Positions 46,195-54,718 of a stretch of 64,000 nucleotides of DNA are shown in pieces. Location of the stretch: contig NZ_JABEPE010000002.1 in the NCBI RefSeq assembly GCF_026788005.1, positions 186,001 to 250,000 of the forward strand, given 5' to 3'. The notes under the pieces were generated by a model that worked only from the letters and a program-made list of their open reading frames with translations, ran no database searches and was not told the origin of the DNA. Within the stretch, counting starts at the first letter, position 1. Each line of letters opens with the position of its first letter. The stretch comes from Alteromonas sp. a30. Its GTDB lineage: Bacteria > Pseudomonadota > Gammaproteobacteria > Enterobacterales > Alteromonadaceae. The position numbers were made by a program, and so were the translations under genes.

Positions 46195-46986
46195 TTAGTC
46201 GTTAGCCACAACCTCAGACGATAATCCTTGCTCATGCAAGAACTTGTCCAACACGTCACGACAACGTCTTTCAACAGTCAGATCAACCGCATTGCTTTCT
46301 GTCGTAATATCGCAACCACCTCGAGATAATTCAGGTGACTCAATGAATATCCAACGATGTCGTTCAATATCCTCTTGCGTATATTGTGTCTTAATTAAGG
46401 CAATATCTTCTGGATTCATGCGAATTTGATAAGATTTTTCGCCGATAGGTAATACTTTCAAGCCTTCTGCTAATGCCTGAAAAATAACATCTGGATTAGT
46501 TTTTACTTCCTGCTTAATCACCGCTCTCGCTAAACCAACAGAGAGCGCAACCAATTCTTTTTGCAGTTCTTGCTGCACTGATTCAACGGGCGTATGAAGC
46601 TTTTGCATCAGTTCTTGCCATACGCCAACCTGTTCCTGAATGATGGCTTCACCCGCTTGCAAACCTTGTTCTTGTCCGGCTTGCACACCTTGTTCATGCC
46701 CTTCAGCTTGACCTTTCTCAAAACCTTCTTGATATCCTTTTTCTAAGCCTTCCTGCGTACCTTGTTCCAGCCCTTCTTCATAGGCATTTTGGCGAATCGC
46801 TTCAATTTCTTCTAGCGTCGGCGGTAGAACCACCTCTTCCTCTTCCGGCGGTTCATACTTCCATTCGCTGGTTCGGCCTAACGCATTGGTTGAACCTGTA
46901 TTCACTTTTTGTTCGTCGATAACAGGCAATTCCCATGCTTTTACTTCGGCTGCGGCTTCATCTGCAATTGGCTCGTTGGTTATCAT
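46195..46986 (-). CDS. fliH: Flagellar export stator FliH
   Basis: 263 residues. A glutamate/proline-rich N-terminus is followed by a striking helix with glycine at every fourth position from residue 72 to 112 (11 glycines, as in EKGYQEGFEKGQAEGHEQG), then a C-terminal domain that binds FliI (VALSVGLARAVIKQEV, VLPIGEKSYQIRMNPEDIALI). GxxxG repeats are known in FliH, but this run is long and unbroken. It follows fliG by 16 bases. Confidence 0.94.
   Translation of the reverse strand: MITNEPIADEAAAEVKAWELPVIDEQKVNTGSTNALGRTSEWKYEPPEEEEVVLPPTLEEIEAIRQNAYEEGLEQGTQEGLEKGYQEGFEKGQAEGHEQGVQAGQEQGLQAGEAIIQEQVGVWQELMQKLHTPVESVQQELQKELVALSVGLARAVIKQEVKTNPDVIFQALAEGLKVLPIGEKSYQIRMNPEDIALIKTQYTQEDIERHRWIFIESPELSRGGCDITTESNAVDLTVERRCRDVLDKFLHEQGLSSEVVAND
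46651..46773 (-). repeat. Tetrad glycine repeat in FliH
   Basis: Codons 72-112 of fliH place glycine at positions 72, 76, 80 and so on to 112 without exception; the residues between are mostly Glu, Gln, Lys and Ala. The pattern favours a tightly packed helix pair. Confidence 0.85.
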
Positions 46987-47002
46987 GTTGCTTTAATCCT
47001 AA

Positions 47003-48067
47003 TTATAAGAATTCTTCGCCGCCACCGCCGCCAAGCATAATTTCACCGGCATCCGCTAATCGACGAGCAATAGAGAGAATTTCTTTTTGTGCCGTTTCCA
47101 CTTCGCTTACACGAACTGGCCCAAGCGCTTCTAAATCATCCATTAACATCTCTGCCGCACGCTTCGACATATTACGTGAGATTTTATCGCGTAATTCGTC
47201 TTCAGCACCCTTGATTGCTTTAATCAAGACATCTTGCTGAACTTCACGCAGAATGGTTTGCATAGCTCTGTCGTCAACATCAACAAGGTTGTCGAATACG
47301 AACATTAAGTCTTGGATTTGCTGACTCATTTCTTCGTCTTGCTCGCGAATTGCATCCATCAACTGACCTTCGATATTGGTATCTAAGTAGTTCATGATTT
47401 CTGCGGCAGACTTCAAGCCGCCCATCTTCGCGGCTTGTGTACCGGCCTGACCTGCGAATTGTTTCTCCATAATTTCGTTTAACTCCTGTAGTGCTGCTGG
47501 TTGAACTTCTTCTAAGTTGGCAATACGCATCATCAAGTCTAAGCGTACTTTTTCTGGGAACTGCGCCAAAATTTCGGCAGATTGCTCTGCTTCCAAATAC
47601 GCCAACACAATGGTTTGAATTTGCGGGTGCTCATTTCGGATAATGCCAGCAACCTGTTTGGAGTCCATCCACTTCAAGGAGTCCAAACCTTTAGCACCAC
47701 CGCCAACCAAAATTTGGTCGATAAGGTTTGCCGCTTTGTCTTCACCGAGCGCCGCTGTCAGCGCTTTCTTCACGAAGTCATGACTATGGAAACCAATGGT
47801 ACTGTAATTTTGGATTTCTTCGATGAAGTGCTTATGAACTGCCGTGATTTTAGGTTGGGTCATTTCATCCATGGTAGCCATGGCTTGACCCAGCTTTTGA
47901 ACTTGTTTGGGTTCAAGATGCTTTAGAATTTGTGCTGCATCTTCTTCAGATAAGCTCAACAATAGAATGGCGGCCTTTTCGACCCCCTCCAACTTACTAA
48001 CATCGTAAGTTGGAGCGGCATCCATAATACTGCCTTCTTGTTGAACATTTGCGATTTCAGTTGCCAT
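47003..48067 (-). CDS. fliG: Flagellar motor switch protein FliG
   Basis: 354 residues with the three FliG domains: the N-terminal FliF-binding part (LEGVEKAAILLLSLSEEDAA), the middle domain with the EHPQ motif (IIRNEHPQIQTIVLAYL), and a C-terminal torque domain with conserved charged residues (LMDAIREQDEEMSQQIQDLM, RALGAE-type AIKGAEDELRDKISRNMS). The closing EEFL is common. It starts two bases past the fliF stop. Confidence 0.96.
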   Translation of the reverse strand: MATEIANVQQEGSIMDAAPTYDVSKLEGVEKAAILLLSLSEEDAAQILKHLEPKQVQKLGQAMATMDEMTQPKITAVHKHFIEEIQNYSTIGFHSHDFVKKALTAALGEDKAANLIDQILVGGGAKGLDSLKWMDSKQVAGIIRNEHPQIQTIVLAYLEAEQSAEILAQFPEKVRLDLMMRIANLEEVQPAALQELNEIMEKQFAGQAGTQAAKMGGLKSAAEIMNYLDTNIEGQLMDAIREQDEEMSQQIQDLMFVFDNLVDVDDRAMQTILREVQQDVLIKAIKGAEDELRDKISRNMSKRAAEMLMDDLEALGPVRVSEVETAQKEILSIARRLADAGEIMLGGGGGEEFL

Positions 48068-48069
48068 GA

Positions 48070-49773
48070 TTATTCATCCATCATTAGCCAGCCGCGTACC
48101 ACCTGAGCTGAAAGCTCTGGCTCATTTGCCACTAGGGCACGCACGACTTTCAATACATCTTCATCTTTATGTAAATCTGGTAGCATCAGTGAGCCATCTG
48201 GGGAGAAGCCAACCTGACCTTCATCAAACTCTTGGGACAACATACTGATGGTTTCGTCACCTAAGTCCAGACCTTCATCCACACTATACTCTTCAGCTTC
48301 CGTTGTGTCTTCTGGGTAGATTAAGCGTTTCAGCATCGGTCTGACAATGAATAGCATCAATACAATGATAACCAAACCGCCAACAACCAACTTCAATGCA
48401 CGCATGAACCAAGGCTGTTCCCAGATTTCTAACTTAACATCTAAACCTTGATCAACACGACTAAACGGAATACTAACCACTTCTAACGAATCACCACGCG
48501 TCACATCGAAACCGATACCACCTTGCAATAAACGACGCAAGCTCATCAGTTCTTCTTGAGAGCGCGGCTCGCTCACCTTGCCGCCTTCGGCATTAGTTGA
48601 GTTAAGATAATCAACTGCCACAGACACGCTGAGTCTTCTAATGACACCAGTCTGTTGCTTAGTATGGCTGATAGTTGTATCAAGTTCATAGTTTCTTGTT
48701 GCTTCTTTTCGGCTTGACCCCGGTGTTGAGCGTGTCTGATTCGAGCCTGTTGCTTGTTGAGGGATTTCTGCATCCAGTGGCGGTTGATTAGTTAGCGCTC
48801 CCGGAATGCCTGCAACCACGCTACCAATGGTGTTATTTTCCATGGTCATTTCACTACGCACGGCGGGTAAGTCTGGGTTGTAACGTTTCTGTGTTTGCTC
48901 AACCGATGTAAAGTCCATGGTAACGTCAACTTGCGCGGTATAATTTTCTAAACCCAAAACAGGAATCAAAATAGAGTCGATTTTCTCCATGTATTCTTGT
49001 TCGCGCTGCTTTTCAATCTCGTATTCTTTGCGAGAACGCGCTGACAACGAATCTTGGGAACCGGAATTAAGCAGACGACCATTGCTGTCGGTGACAGTTA
49101 CGCGGCTTGGCTCCAAGCCTTGTACCGCTGATGCGACAATATCAACTACAGAATCAACTTCTTCACCTGAAAGTAACGCGCCTCGACGCATCGTTACAAC
49201 AACCGTTGCACTGCCTTTTTTCTCTCTGCGTGCAAATACATTTTCTTTCGGTAAAGCTAGTAATACCTTGGCTTTAGCAACTGATGACATATCTTCAATG
49301 GTTCTAGCTATTTGTTGTTCGCGGGCATGTTTCAAACGTTCTTTTTCAACACGTTGACTCACACCAAATCCCATATCTTGAAGGATGATGTCTTCACCTG
49401 CGGTAGGGTCTTGATTGATACCAGAGCGAGTTAACCCAAGCTTGATGTCTCGGTATTGCTCTTCATTAACATAGATGGTGTTGCCTTCTAAACGATATTC
49501 AATTTGGTTTTGGTCCAAATAGTCGAGGGTTTCGATAAGCTCTTCGGTTGGCATTTTTGCAAGTGGACGGAAGTCCGGCTCTTGCGCCCAAATAACGATG
49601 AAAATAGCGATTGCCACGCAAATAACTAATGCAATAACAAGCACGATTTGGCGCAGCATATCAACACTGCCAAGGGCTTCCATGAAGCCAGATTTTTGCT
49701 CTGAGTTTAACTCGTTATCGGCATCATCATTACCCGAAGGAAGTGCCAGCTCTGTTCCAGTTGCATCAGCCAT
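48070..49773 (-). CDS. fliF: Flagellar MS-ring protein FliF
   Basis: 567 residues. Membrane helices lie near 35-57 and 455-478, with a periplasmic YscJ/FliF ring domain (about 60-230: LDYLDQNQIEYRLEGNTIYV, LARTIEDM-type QQIARTIEDMSSVAKAKVLL). The C-terminal cytoplasmic tail (about 545-567: VRALVANEPELSAQVVRGWL) binds FliG. It follows fliE by 13 bases. FlhF recruits this protein to the pole in related bacteria. Confidence 0.96.
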   Translation of the reverse strand: MADATGTELALPSGNDDADNELNSEQKSGFMEALGSVDMLRQIVLVIALVICVAIAIFIVIWAQEPDFRPLAKMPTEELIETLDYLDQNQIEYRLEGNTIYVNEEQYRDIKLGLTRSGINQDPTAGEDIILQDMGFGVSQRVEKERLKHAREQQIARTIEDMSSVAKAKVLLALPKENVFARREKKGSATVVVTMRRGALLSGEEVDSVVDIVASAVQGLEPSRVTVTDSNGRLLNSGSQDSLSARSRKEYEIEKQREQEYMEKIDSILIPVLGLENYTAQVDVTMDFTSVEQTQKRYNPDLPAVRSEMTMENNTIGSVVAGIPGALTNQPPLDAEIPQQATGSNQTRSTPGSSRKEATRNYELDTTISHTKQQTGVIRRLSVSVAVDYLNSTNAEGGKVSEPRSQEELMSLRRLLQGGIGFDVTRGDSLEVVSIPFSRVDQGLDVKLEIWEQPWFMRALKLVVGGLVIIVLMLFIVRPMLKRLIYPEDTTEAEEYSVDEGLDLGDETISMLSQEFDEGQVGFSPDGSLMLPDLHKDEDVLKVVRALVANEPELSAQVVRGWLMMDE

Positions 49774-49786
49774 GATTCACCTCGTC

Positions 49787-50116
49787 TTATACTGGCATGT
49801 TCATAATTTGTTTATAGGCTTCAAGCACTTTATTGCGTACTTGAACTGTTGCCTCAAATGCAATCCCGGACTTTTCTTTTGCGACCATCACATCCGCAAG
49901 ACTTAAGCTTGGATCACCCATTTCGAATGCTTTTGTTTGTGTTTTCGCATTGAGTTGCATTTCGTTTACGCCGTTAATCGCGTTGGATAGCATATTGGCG
50001 AAATTGTCTTTCGATGAAGGATTAGTTTGAATAGATGGGACTTCAGGCATGCCAACTTGGGCTTGAGTCGCCAAAGATTGCATTTCGCTGTAAAGAGCTT
50101 GCGCTTTAATATCCAT
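49787..50116 (-). CDS. fliE: Flagellar rod/MS-ring junction protein FliE
   Basis: A 109-residue helical protein. FANMLSNAINGVNEMQLNAK and SLADVMVAKEKSGIAFEATV followed by VRNKVLEAYKQIMNMPV at the end are FliE signatures. It joins the export gate to the rod. It is the first gene of fliEFGHIJ, with a good ribosome site (AGGAGGGGAG) and a sigma-54 element about 70 bases upstream. Confidence 0.95.
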   Translation of the reverse strand: MDIKAQALYSEMQSLATQAQVGMPEVPSIQTNPSSKDNFANMLSNAINGVNEMQLNAKTQTKAFEMGDPSLSLADVMVAKEKSGIAFEATVQVRNKVLEAYKQIMNMPV

Positions 50117-50184
50117 CGTTCTCCCCTCCTAAGGGTGACTATTAATTGACACGGGATCAATTCGTTAACTATCTGATGGATAAA

Positions 50185-50202
50185 ATGCAAACAACATGCC
50201 AA
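50185..50202 (-). promoter_or_regulatory. Sigma-54 promoter element upstream of fliE
   Basis: The minus strand reads TTGGCATGTTGTTTGCATT. GG (50199-50200) and GC (50187-50188) are ten bases apart, with TGGCATG and TTGCAT half sites almost at consensus. It should drive fliEFGHIJ. FlrC-P or FlrA is the expected activator. Confidence 0.85.
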
Positions 50203-50263
50203 AAAATAACCCTTTAAAATCAATTAGTTAAAGCCAATTTTGATAAGGTTATTTTTTGACGAG

Positions 50264-50307
50264 CTTATTTACGCTAAAAATATGACAACACTTTTAGCGT
50301 AAATAAG
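50264..50307. repeat. Perfect 16-bp inverted repeat between flrC and the fliE promoter
   Basis: The left arm, 50264-50279 (CTTATTTACGCTAAAA), and the right arm, 50292-50307, are exact complements around a 12-base spacer. It starts about 26 bases past the flrC stop and ends about 60 bases before the -24 element of the fliE promoter. No T run follows on either strand. It could be the flrC mRNA end or a binding site for the sigma-54 activator. Confidence 0.85.
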
Positions 50308-50332
50308 AGTCTAGCTATGTGGGAAAACGGCA

Positions 50333-51682
50333 CTACGCTGGAAGTTCAATCCCCATATCTCGCATTTTGGCGAGTTTGTAGCGTAATGTTCTTGGACTAA
50401 TACCTAGCTTTTCTGCAACTTGTTTACGGCTGCCATTACAGGACGCTAGTGTATCCAGTATGATTTGATGCTCTTGCTGGCGAAGTTCACTGCCTAAAAC
50501 GCTCGCCTGTTGAGGTTCTTCTCTCACCTCCGGCTTGATAGATATACTGTCCATCGGCGAATTATCGAGCATGAGATCAGTGACTTCAATCTGCTGACCT
50601 CCACTTAAAATAAGCGCGCGTTGGATGAGATTTTCTAATTCTCGTACATTGCCCGGCCACTGATGTTGTGCCAGCTTATTTCTCGCAGAAGCGGATAACT
50701 TCGGGATCGCCAAGCCTTGTTGCTTTGCGTGCCTTTCCAATAAATGCTCAGCGAGTGGCACAATATCATCGGGACGCTGATTCAACGAAAGCCAAGTCAG
50801 AGGGAAGACGTTCAAGCGATAATATAAATCCTCGCGGAAAACGCCGTCTTGTACAGCCTGACGTAAATCTCGGTTACTGGTCGCAATGACTCTCACGTCT
50901 AAGCTAATGGTTTTTCTTCCACCTAACCGTTCAACTTCGCGTTCTTGTAACACTCGTAATAGTTTAGCTTGCAAAGCAAGATCCATTTCCGTTATCTCAT
51001 CAAGTAAAATGGTCCCACCTTGAGCTTGCTCAAACTTTCCTGGACATGCCTGCAAAGCGCCCGTAAACGCGCCTTTTTCATAACCAAATAAGGTGGCTTC
51101 CAGCATGTTTTCTGGAATAGCTGCGCAATTAATAGCGATAAAGGGCTGTTCATTTCTTTGCGATTGATCGTGGATATAACGCGCTAACACTTCTTTACCA
51201 GAACCACTTGGTCCCAACACCATCACAGTGGCATCCGTATTCGCAACCTTTTGGGCAAGCTGTAAAAGCTGCTTGCTGCTAGCATCGCCTACTACTGGTT
51301 TACAAGCTTCGATTTTTTGAGCTGGCGCATATTTACCAACAATGTTTAGTAACACTTCTGGCGAAAAGGGCTTTGCCAAATAATCAGTAGCGCCCTCACG
51401 CATAGCTTGTACCGCATCATCAATCGTTGCATAAGCCGTCATGAGCAACATTGGCATATTTGGAAATTTATTCTTAATGTTTTGTAGCAGGTTTAACCCT
51501 GTCAGCCCACCTAATTGAATATCGCTAATCACAATATCAATATTTTGTTGTGGCAACTGTGCAAGAGCAGATTCTGCACTATCACAAGCGATAACGTGAT
51601 AACCACCGAGTAAGAGTGTATCCGTTAGCGCTTCGCGCAAACCCGGATCATCTTCAACCAACATGACATTTGCTTTTAACAT
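50333..51682 (-). CDS. flrC: Sigma-54 dependent response regulator FlrC (FleR)
   Basis: 449 residues. The receiver has phospho-acceptor D54 (VISDIQLGG) and lysine in YLAKPFSP. The AAA+ domain has Walker A GPSGSGKE (157-164), the sigma-54 contact loop GAFTGA (204-209) and Walker B ILLDEITEMD. The Fis-type helix-turn-helix at the C-terminus contains NGSRKQVAEKLGISPRTLRYKL. When phosphorylated by FlrB it activates middle flagellar operons such as fliE and fliK. It follows flrB by three bases. Confidence 0.95.
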   Translation of the reverse strand: MLKANVMLVEDDPGLREALTDTLLLGGYHVIACDSAESALAQLPQQNIDIVISDIQLGGLTGLNLLQNIKNKFPNMPMLLMTAYATIDDAVQAMREGATDYLAKPFSPEVLLNIVGKYAPAQKIEACKPVVGDASSKQLLQLAQKVANTDATVMVLGPSGSGKEVLARYIHDQSQRNEQPFIAINCAAIPENMLEATLFGYEKGAFTGALQACPGKFEQAQGGTILLDEITEMDLALQAKLLRVLQEREVERLGGRKTISLDVRVIATSNRDLRQAVQDGVFREDLYYRLNVFPLTWLSLNQRPDDIVPLAEHLLERHAKQQGLAIPKLSASARNKLAQHQWPGNVRELENLIQRALILSGGQQIEVTDLMLDNSPMDSISIKPEVREEPQQASVLGSELRQQEHQIILDTLASCNGSRKQVAEKLGISPRTLRYKLAKMRDMGIELPA

Positions 51683-51685
51683 GAC

Positions 51686-52870
51686 TTATTTCCCCGCAAC
51701 TAACGCGCTTGGTTCATATTGAGTTTTGTTAACCGCTGTTGAACTGCACACTCGGCTAATTGGCAGTTTCATACCAATGCTGGCACCGCCATTTTTTTGA
51801 TTACTAACGAGCACTTCCCCTTTATGCGCCTGCGCGACAGACTTCACGACGGCCAAGCCTAACCCTGTACCTTGCGTCCGCGTGGTAAAAAACGGTTCGA
51901 ATATTTGCTGCATTTTAGCTTCGGGAATTCCTGGGCCTTCATCAGCAATAATCACCTCAACCATATCGGGCTCGCTAATGCTGCGCTTCGCAGTAAATGA
52001 GATTGGTTTTTCAGAAGGAGAAAAGTGCAAGCTATTGTGAATAAGATTTTGAAAAGCGCTGGCTAACGCTGTTTTGTTGCCCAAAATAATGAGATCCGGC
52101 TCCGGCACATTAATTTTTAGCTTACAGCCTTTTGCAATTAGCATGGCTTCAGCGCCTTCGTGAATTTCCGTCATTAATGAACGTAACGATAATTCAGTGA
52201 CCACTTGTTCTTCGCCACTTTTAGCGAACATCAACATGTCATTAATTTGGCTTTCTAAGTCTTTTAAGCGAGATTGTAACTTCTGACAAAACTGCTCTCG
52301 TGAATCATCTGAAATCGTTGGATTCAGTAAGTTTGCCGCATATAAGGTTGCCGCAGATAAAGGTGTTCTTAATTGGTGAGCGAGTGAAGCGACCATTTTG
52401 CCTAACGACGATAAGCGCTGCATGTGGCTCACTCGTTGCTGCAATAAGCGTGTTTCGGTTAGGTCTGTCATCAAAATTAACTGACCCGGTTCTTCAACTA
52501 ATGGCGAAATGGAGAGTTTGACGCGACGACCATCACTTAATGAGATTTCATGGCCATCGTCTTGGCGAGGACGGAATGAACGCGCGATAATCGTCCGCCA
52601 AAGTTGCCCTTCTAGTGGCTCACCCAACATATCCTTTGCAACTAGGTTAGCTTGCTTAACATAGCCTTCTGCATCAATAACAACAACGCCTGCTGGCATA
52701 ACATCTAGAATATGGTTCATACTTTTTGACGTTGCCAATATTTCTTCTTGGAGCGTTTCTTTTTGCAAAACCTCAGCAGAAACCGACTCCGCTGCCGCAC
52801 ACGACATTGCAATCTGTGTTGCATCTGAATGGTATTTAACTGCTGTTGTTTGAAGACCTGAATATAACAT
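51686..52870 (-). CDS. flrB: Flagellar sensor histidine kinase FlrB (FleS)
   Basis: About 394 residues and no membrane helix, so it is a cytoplasmic kinase. A PAS domain (about 48-140: HILDVMPAGVVVIDAEGYV) is followed by a HisKA domain with phospho-His165 in SLAHQLRTPLS, and an ATPase domain with NLIHNSLHFSP, ADEGPGIPEAKM and GTGLGLAVVKS. It phosphorylates FlrC. The ATG at 52868-52870 has AGG five bases upstream; the GTG two codons before it is too close to the ribosome site. Confidence 0.94.
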   Translation of the reverse strand: MLYSGLQTTAVKYHSDATQIAMSCAAAESVSAEVLQKETLQEEILATSKSMNHILDVMPAGVVVIDAEGYVKQANLVAKDMLGEPLEGQLWRTIIARSFRPRQDDGHEISLSDGRRVKLSISPLVEEPGQLILMTDLTETRLLQQRVSHMQRLSSLGKMVASLAHQLRTPLSAATLYAANLLNPTISDDSREQFCQKLQSRLKDLESQINDMLMFAKSGEEQVVTELSLRSLMTEIHEGAEAMLIAKGCKLKINVPEPDLIILGNKTALASAFQNLIHNSLHFSPSEKPISFTAKRSISEPDMVEVIIADEGPGIPEAKMQQIFEPFFTTRTQGTGLGLAVVKSVAQAHKGEVLVSNQKNGGASIGMKLPISRVCSSTAVNKTQYEPSALVAGK

Positions 52871-52906
52871 ACTCACCTCGCGTCAAAATAATCACGCAAG
52901 GATTAA

Positions 52907-52923
52907 TGCAGCATGTGTGCCAA
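52907..52923 (-). promoter_or_regulatory. Sigma-54 promoter element upstream of flrB
   Basis: The minus strand reads TTGGCACACATGCTGCATT. GG (52920-52921) and GC (52908-52909) are ten bases apart and the -24 half TTGGCACA is near consensus. In Vibrio the flrBC operon is switched on by FlrA with sigma-54, and this site fits that scheme. Confidence 0.82.
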
Positions 52924-53008
52924 TTATTTACTTCTTATTTATCAACTGCTTAAATTAAAAAATTTAGAATGGAGTGAGATAGGAAAGGCGTCAGTTATCC
53001 GACACAAA

Positions 53009-53031
53009 AGCCGATAGCGATGCTATCGGCT
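53009..53031 (-). terminator. flrA terminator overlapping the end of the coding region
   Basis: AGCCGATAGC (53009-53018), a three-base loop, and GCTATCGGCT (53022-53031) form ten perfect pairs. On the minus strand the stem runs into TTTTGTG. The last codons and the stop of flrA lie inside the right-hand arm (stop at 53023-53025), so termination follows translation almost at once. It isolates flrA from flrBC. Confidence 0.8.
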
Positions 53032-54468
53032 GATATTATATTTACGCATTTTTTCAACCAAGGTGGTTCTGCGCATATCTAAAAACTCTGCGGTTCTAGC
53101 AACAACCCAATCGTGTTGTTCTAACGCCTGTTTTATCATATCAACTTCAAGCGTAGACAAATATTCTTTTAAATTAAGCCCATCTGACGGTAAGGCTCCA
53201 GCGGGTGATTCAGAGGTGGTATCAACAATGATTTCATCATCACTATCGTCACTAAAATCAAAGCCTTCATCAGTAAATAACGCATTAATTGCATCGCGTT
53301 CAGCCAATTCATCAGGATACTCTGGCTCAAACCCATTTACTTCAACATGCTGATATTTTGCGGGAAGGTCTTGCACATCAACAATCTGGTTAGGATAGAG
53401 AATCACGAGTCGTTCAACCAAATTCGACAACTCCCTAACATTCCCGGACCAGCGATGCTCCATTAATGAAGCAATGGACTCTTGGGTAAATCGGACACTC
53501 TTCCCTTCCCTTTCTTCGAAACGGGACACAATTTCTTGCAACAGTAACGGAATATCTTCTTTTCTTTCTCTTAATGCAGGATTTTCAATGGGAAAAACAT
53601 TTAAGCGATAATATAAATCCTCTCGGAAATCGCCTTTTTCAATCATGGTTTCCAAATTGCGGTGAGTGGCTGCGATAATACGCACATCACAATCGATAGG
53701 CTTAGTACCGCCAACACGTTCAAATGTTCTTTCTTGTAGAACACGAAGTAACTTCACCTGCATTTGCAATGGCATATCGCCAATTTCATCCAAAAACAAT
53801 GTGCCGCTTTGTGCCAGTTCAAAACGTCCCTTACGAGCAGAAACCGCCCCTGTAAACGCCCCTTTTTCATGACCAAAAAGCTCACTCTCCAAAAGTTCAC
53901 CGGGGATAGCTCCACAGTTTACCGGAATGAAAGGGCCTTTTTGTCGATTCGATAAATAGTGAATATTGCTCGCAATCACTTCTTTCCCTGTACCCGACTC
54001 CCCCAGCACCAATACATTGGCGTCGGTTGGCGCCACTTGTTGGATCATCAAGCGGATTCTTTGAATTTCAGCACTTTTACCAACAAGATTCTGGAATGTC
54101 GCTTTCTCTGGTTTAGCGTTGGAACCGGGTTTATGGCGTATATATTCCTGACACCGATGAATTAAACGTGCCAGCTCGGGATAACGTACGGGCTCGTGTA
54201 GCTCTCCAACAACATTCGCCAGTTGGCTCTCTAACTGCTGAGAATCGGCAACGGCAATAAAGGGTAGACTAGGTGTAGATTTAACAATTTGGGTGGCATT
54301 GTTGCATTCAGCGTCAATGATGACTGCCTGAATACCGGGCGTAGACTCTAAAAACGATGAGGCTTGCTCAGGTGAAACGACACTACATTCTTCACCAATA
54401 AATGAACAAACAATCTCTAGATTTTTATAGCGCGATTCCTTTGAACTTATTATTAGTATATGGCTCAT
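53023..54468 (-). CDS. flrA: Master flagellar activator FlrA (FleQ)
   Basis: 481 residues. The N-terminal FleQ-type pseudo-receiver (about 1-115) precedes an AAA+ domain with Walker A GESGTGKE (156-163), GAFTGA (203-208), Walker B TLFLDEIGDMPLQ and the R-finger region. A long acidic linker (about 385-430) leads to a C-terminal Fis-type helix-turn-helix (VARTAEFLDMRRTTLVEKM). It activates class II flagellar promoters with sigma-54, is held back by FlhG, and in relatives binds c-di-GMP. It is a single-gene unit with its own upstream region and terminator. Confidence 0.95.
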   Translation of the reverse strand: MSHILIISSKESRYKNLEIVCSFIGEECSVVSPEQASSFLESTPGIQAVIIDAECNNATQIVKSTPSLPFIAVADSQQLESQLANVVGELHEPVRYPELARLIHRCQEYIRHKPGSNAKPEKATFQNLVGKSAEIQRIRLMIQQVAPTDANVLVLGESGTGKEVIASNIHYLSNRQKGPFIPVNCGAIPGELLESELFGHEKGAFTGAVSARKGRFELAQSGTLFLDEIGDMPLQMQVKLLRVLQERTFERVGGTKPIDCDVRIIAATHRNLETMIEKGDFREDLYYRLNVFPIENPALRERKEDIPLLLQEIVSRFEEREGKSVRFTQESIASLMEHRWSGNVRELSNLVERLVILYPNQIVDVQDLPAKYQHVEVNGFEPEYPDELAERDAINALFTDEGFDFSDDSDDEIIVDTTSESPAGALPSDGLNLKEYLSTLEVDMIKQALEQHDWVVARTAEFLDMRRTTLVEKMRKYNISR

Positions 54469-54582
54469 TACAGAAAGTGGTTATGTTCCGAACAGTTAGC
54501 GTTAGTTTGCTGGGATTTTGACAGTTTTGCAAGGAAGAATTGCCCTTAAACGTCATTAATTTGACGACTACGCAACGCCTTT

Positions 54583-54598
54583 CACAATGTACGTTGTG
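54583..54598. promoter_or_regulatory. Palindromic element upstream of flrA
   Basis: CACAATGTACGTTGTG is a palindrome with one mismatched pair (14 of 16 bases), about 115 bases upstream of the flrA start. A second dyad, CGTCA-N6-TGACG, sits at about 54551-54566. Either could be an operator. No factor is identifiable. Confidence 0.35.
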
Positions 54599-54665
54599 CA
54601 TTTAACGGAAGAGTAAAACGATAATAAAAAGAGACGCTGATAAAATTCGGAATTAGATACAAAAA

Positions 54666-54691
54666 CCGCCCAAAGGTTTTCCTTTGAGCGG
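54666..54691 (-). terminator. Flagellin gene terminator
   Basis: On the minus strand CCGCTCAAAGG, loop AAAA, CCTTTGGGCGG form 11 pairs (one G-T), followed by TTTTTG. It lies about 28 bases past the flagellin stop. Confidence 0.92.
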
Positions 54692-54718
54692 CGGAGATAC
54701 GAGAAGGATAATGAGAAA

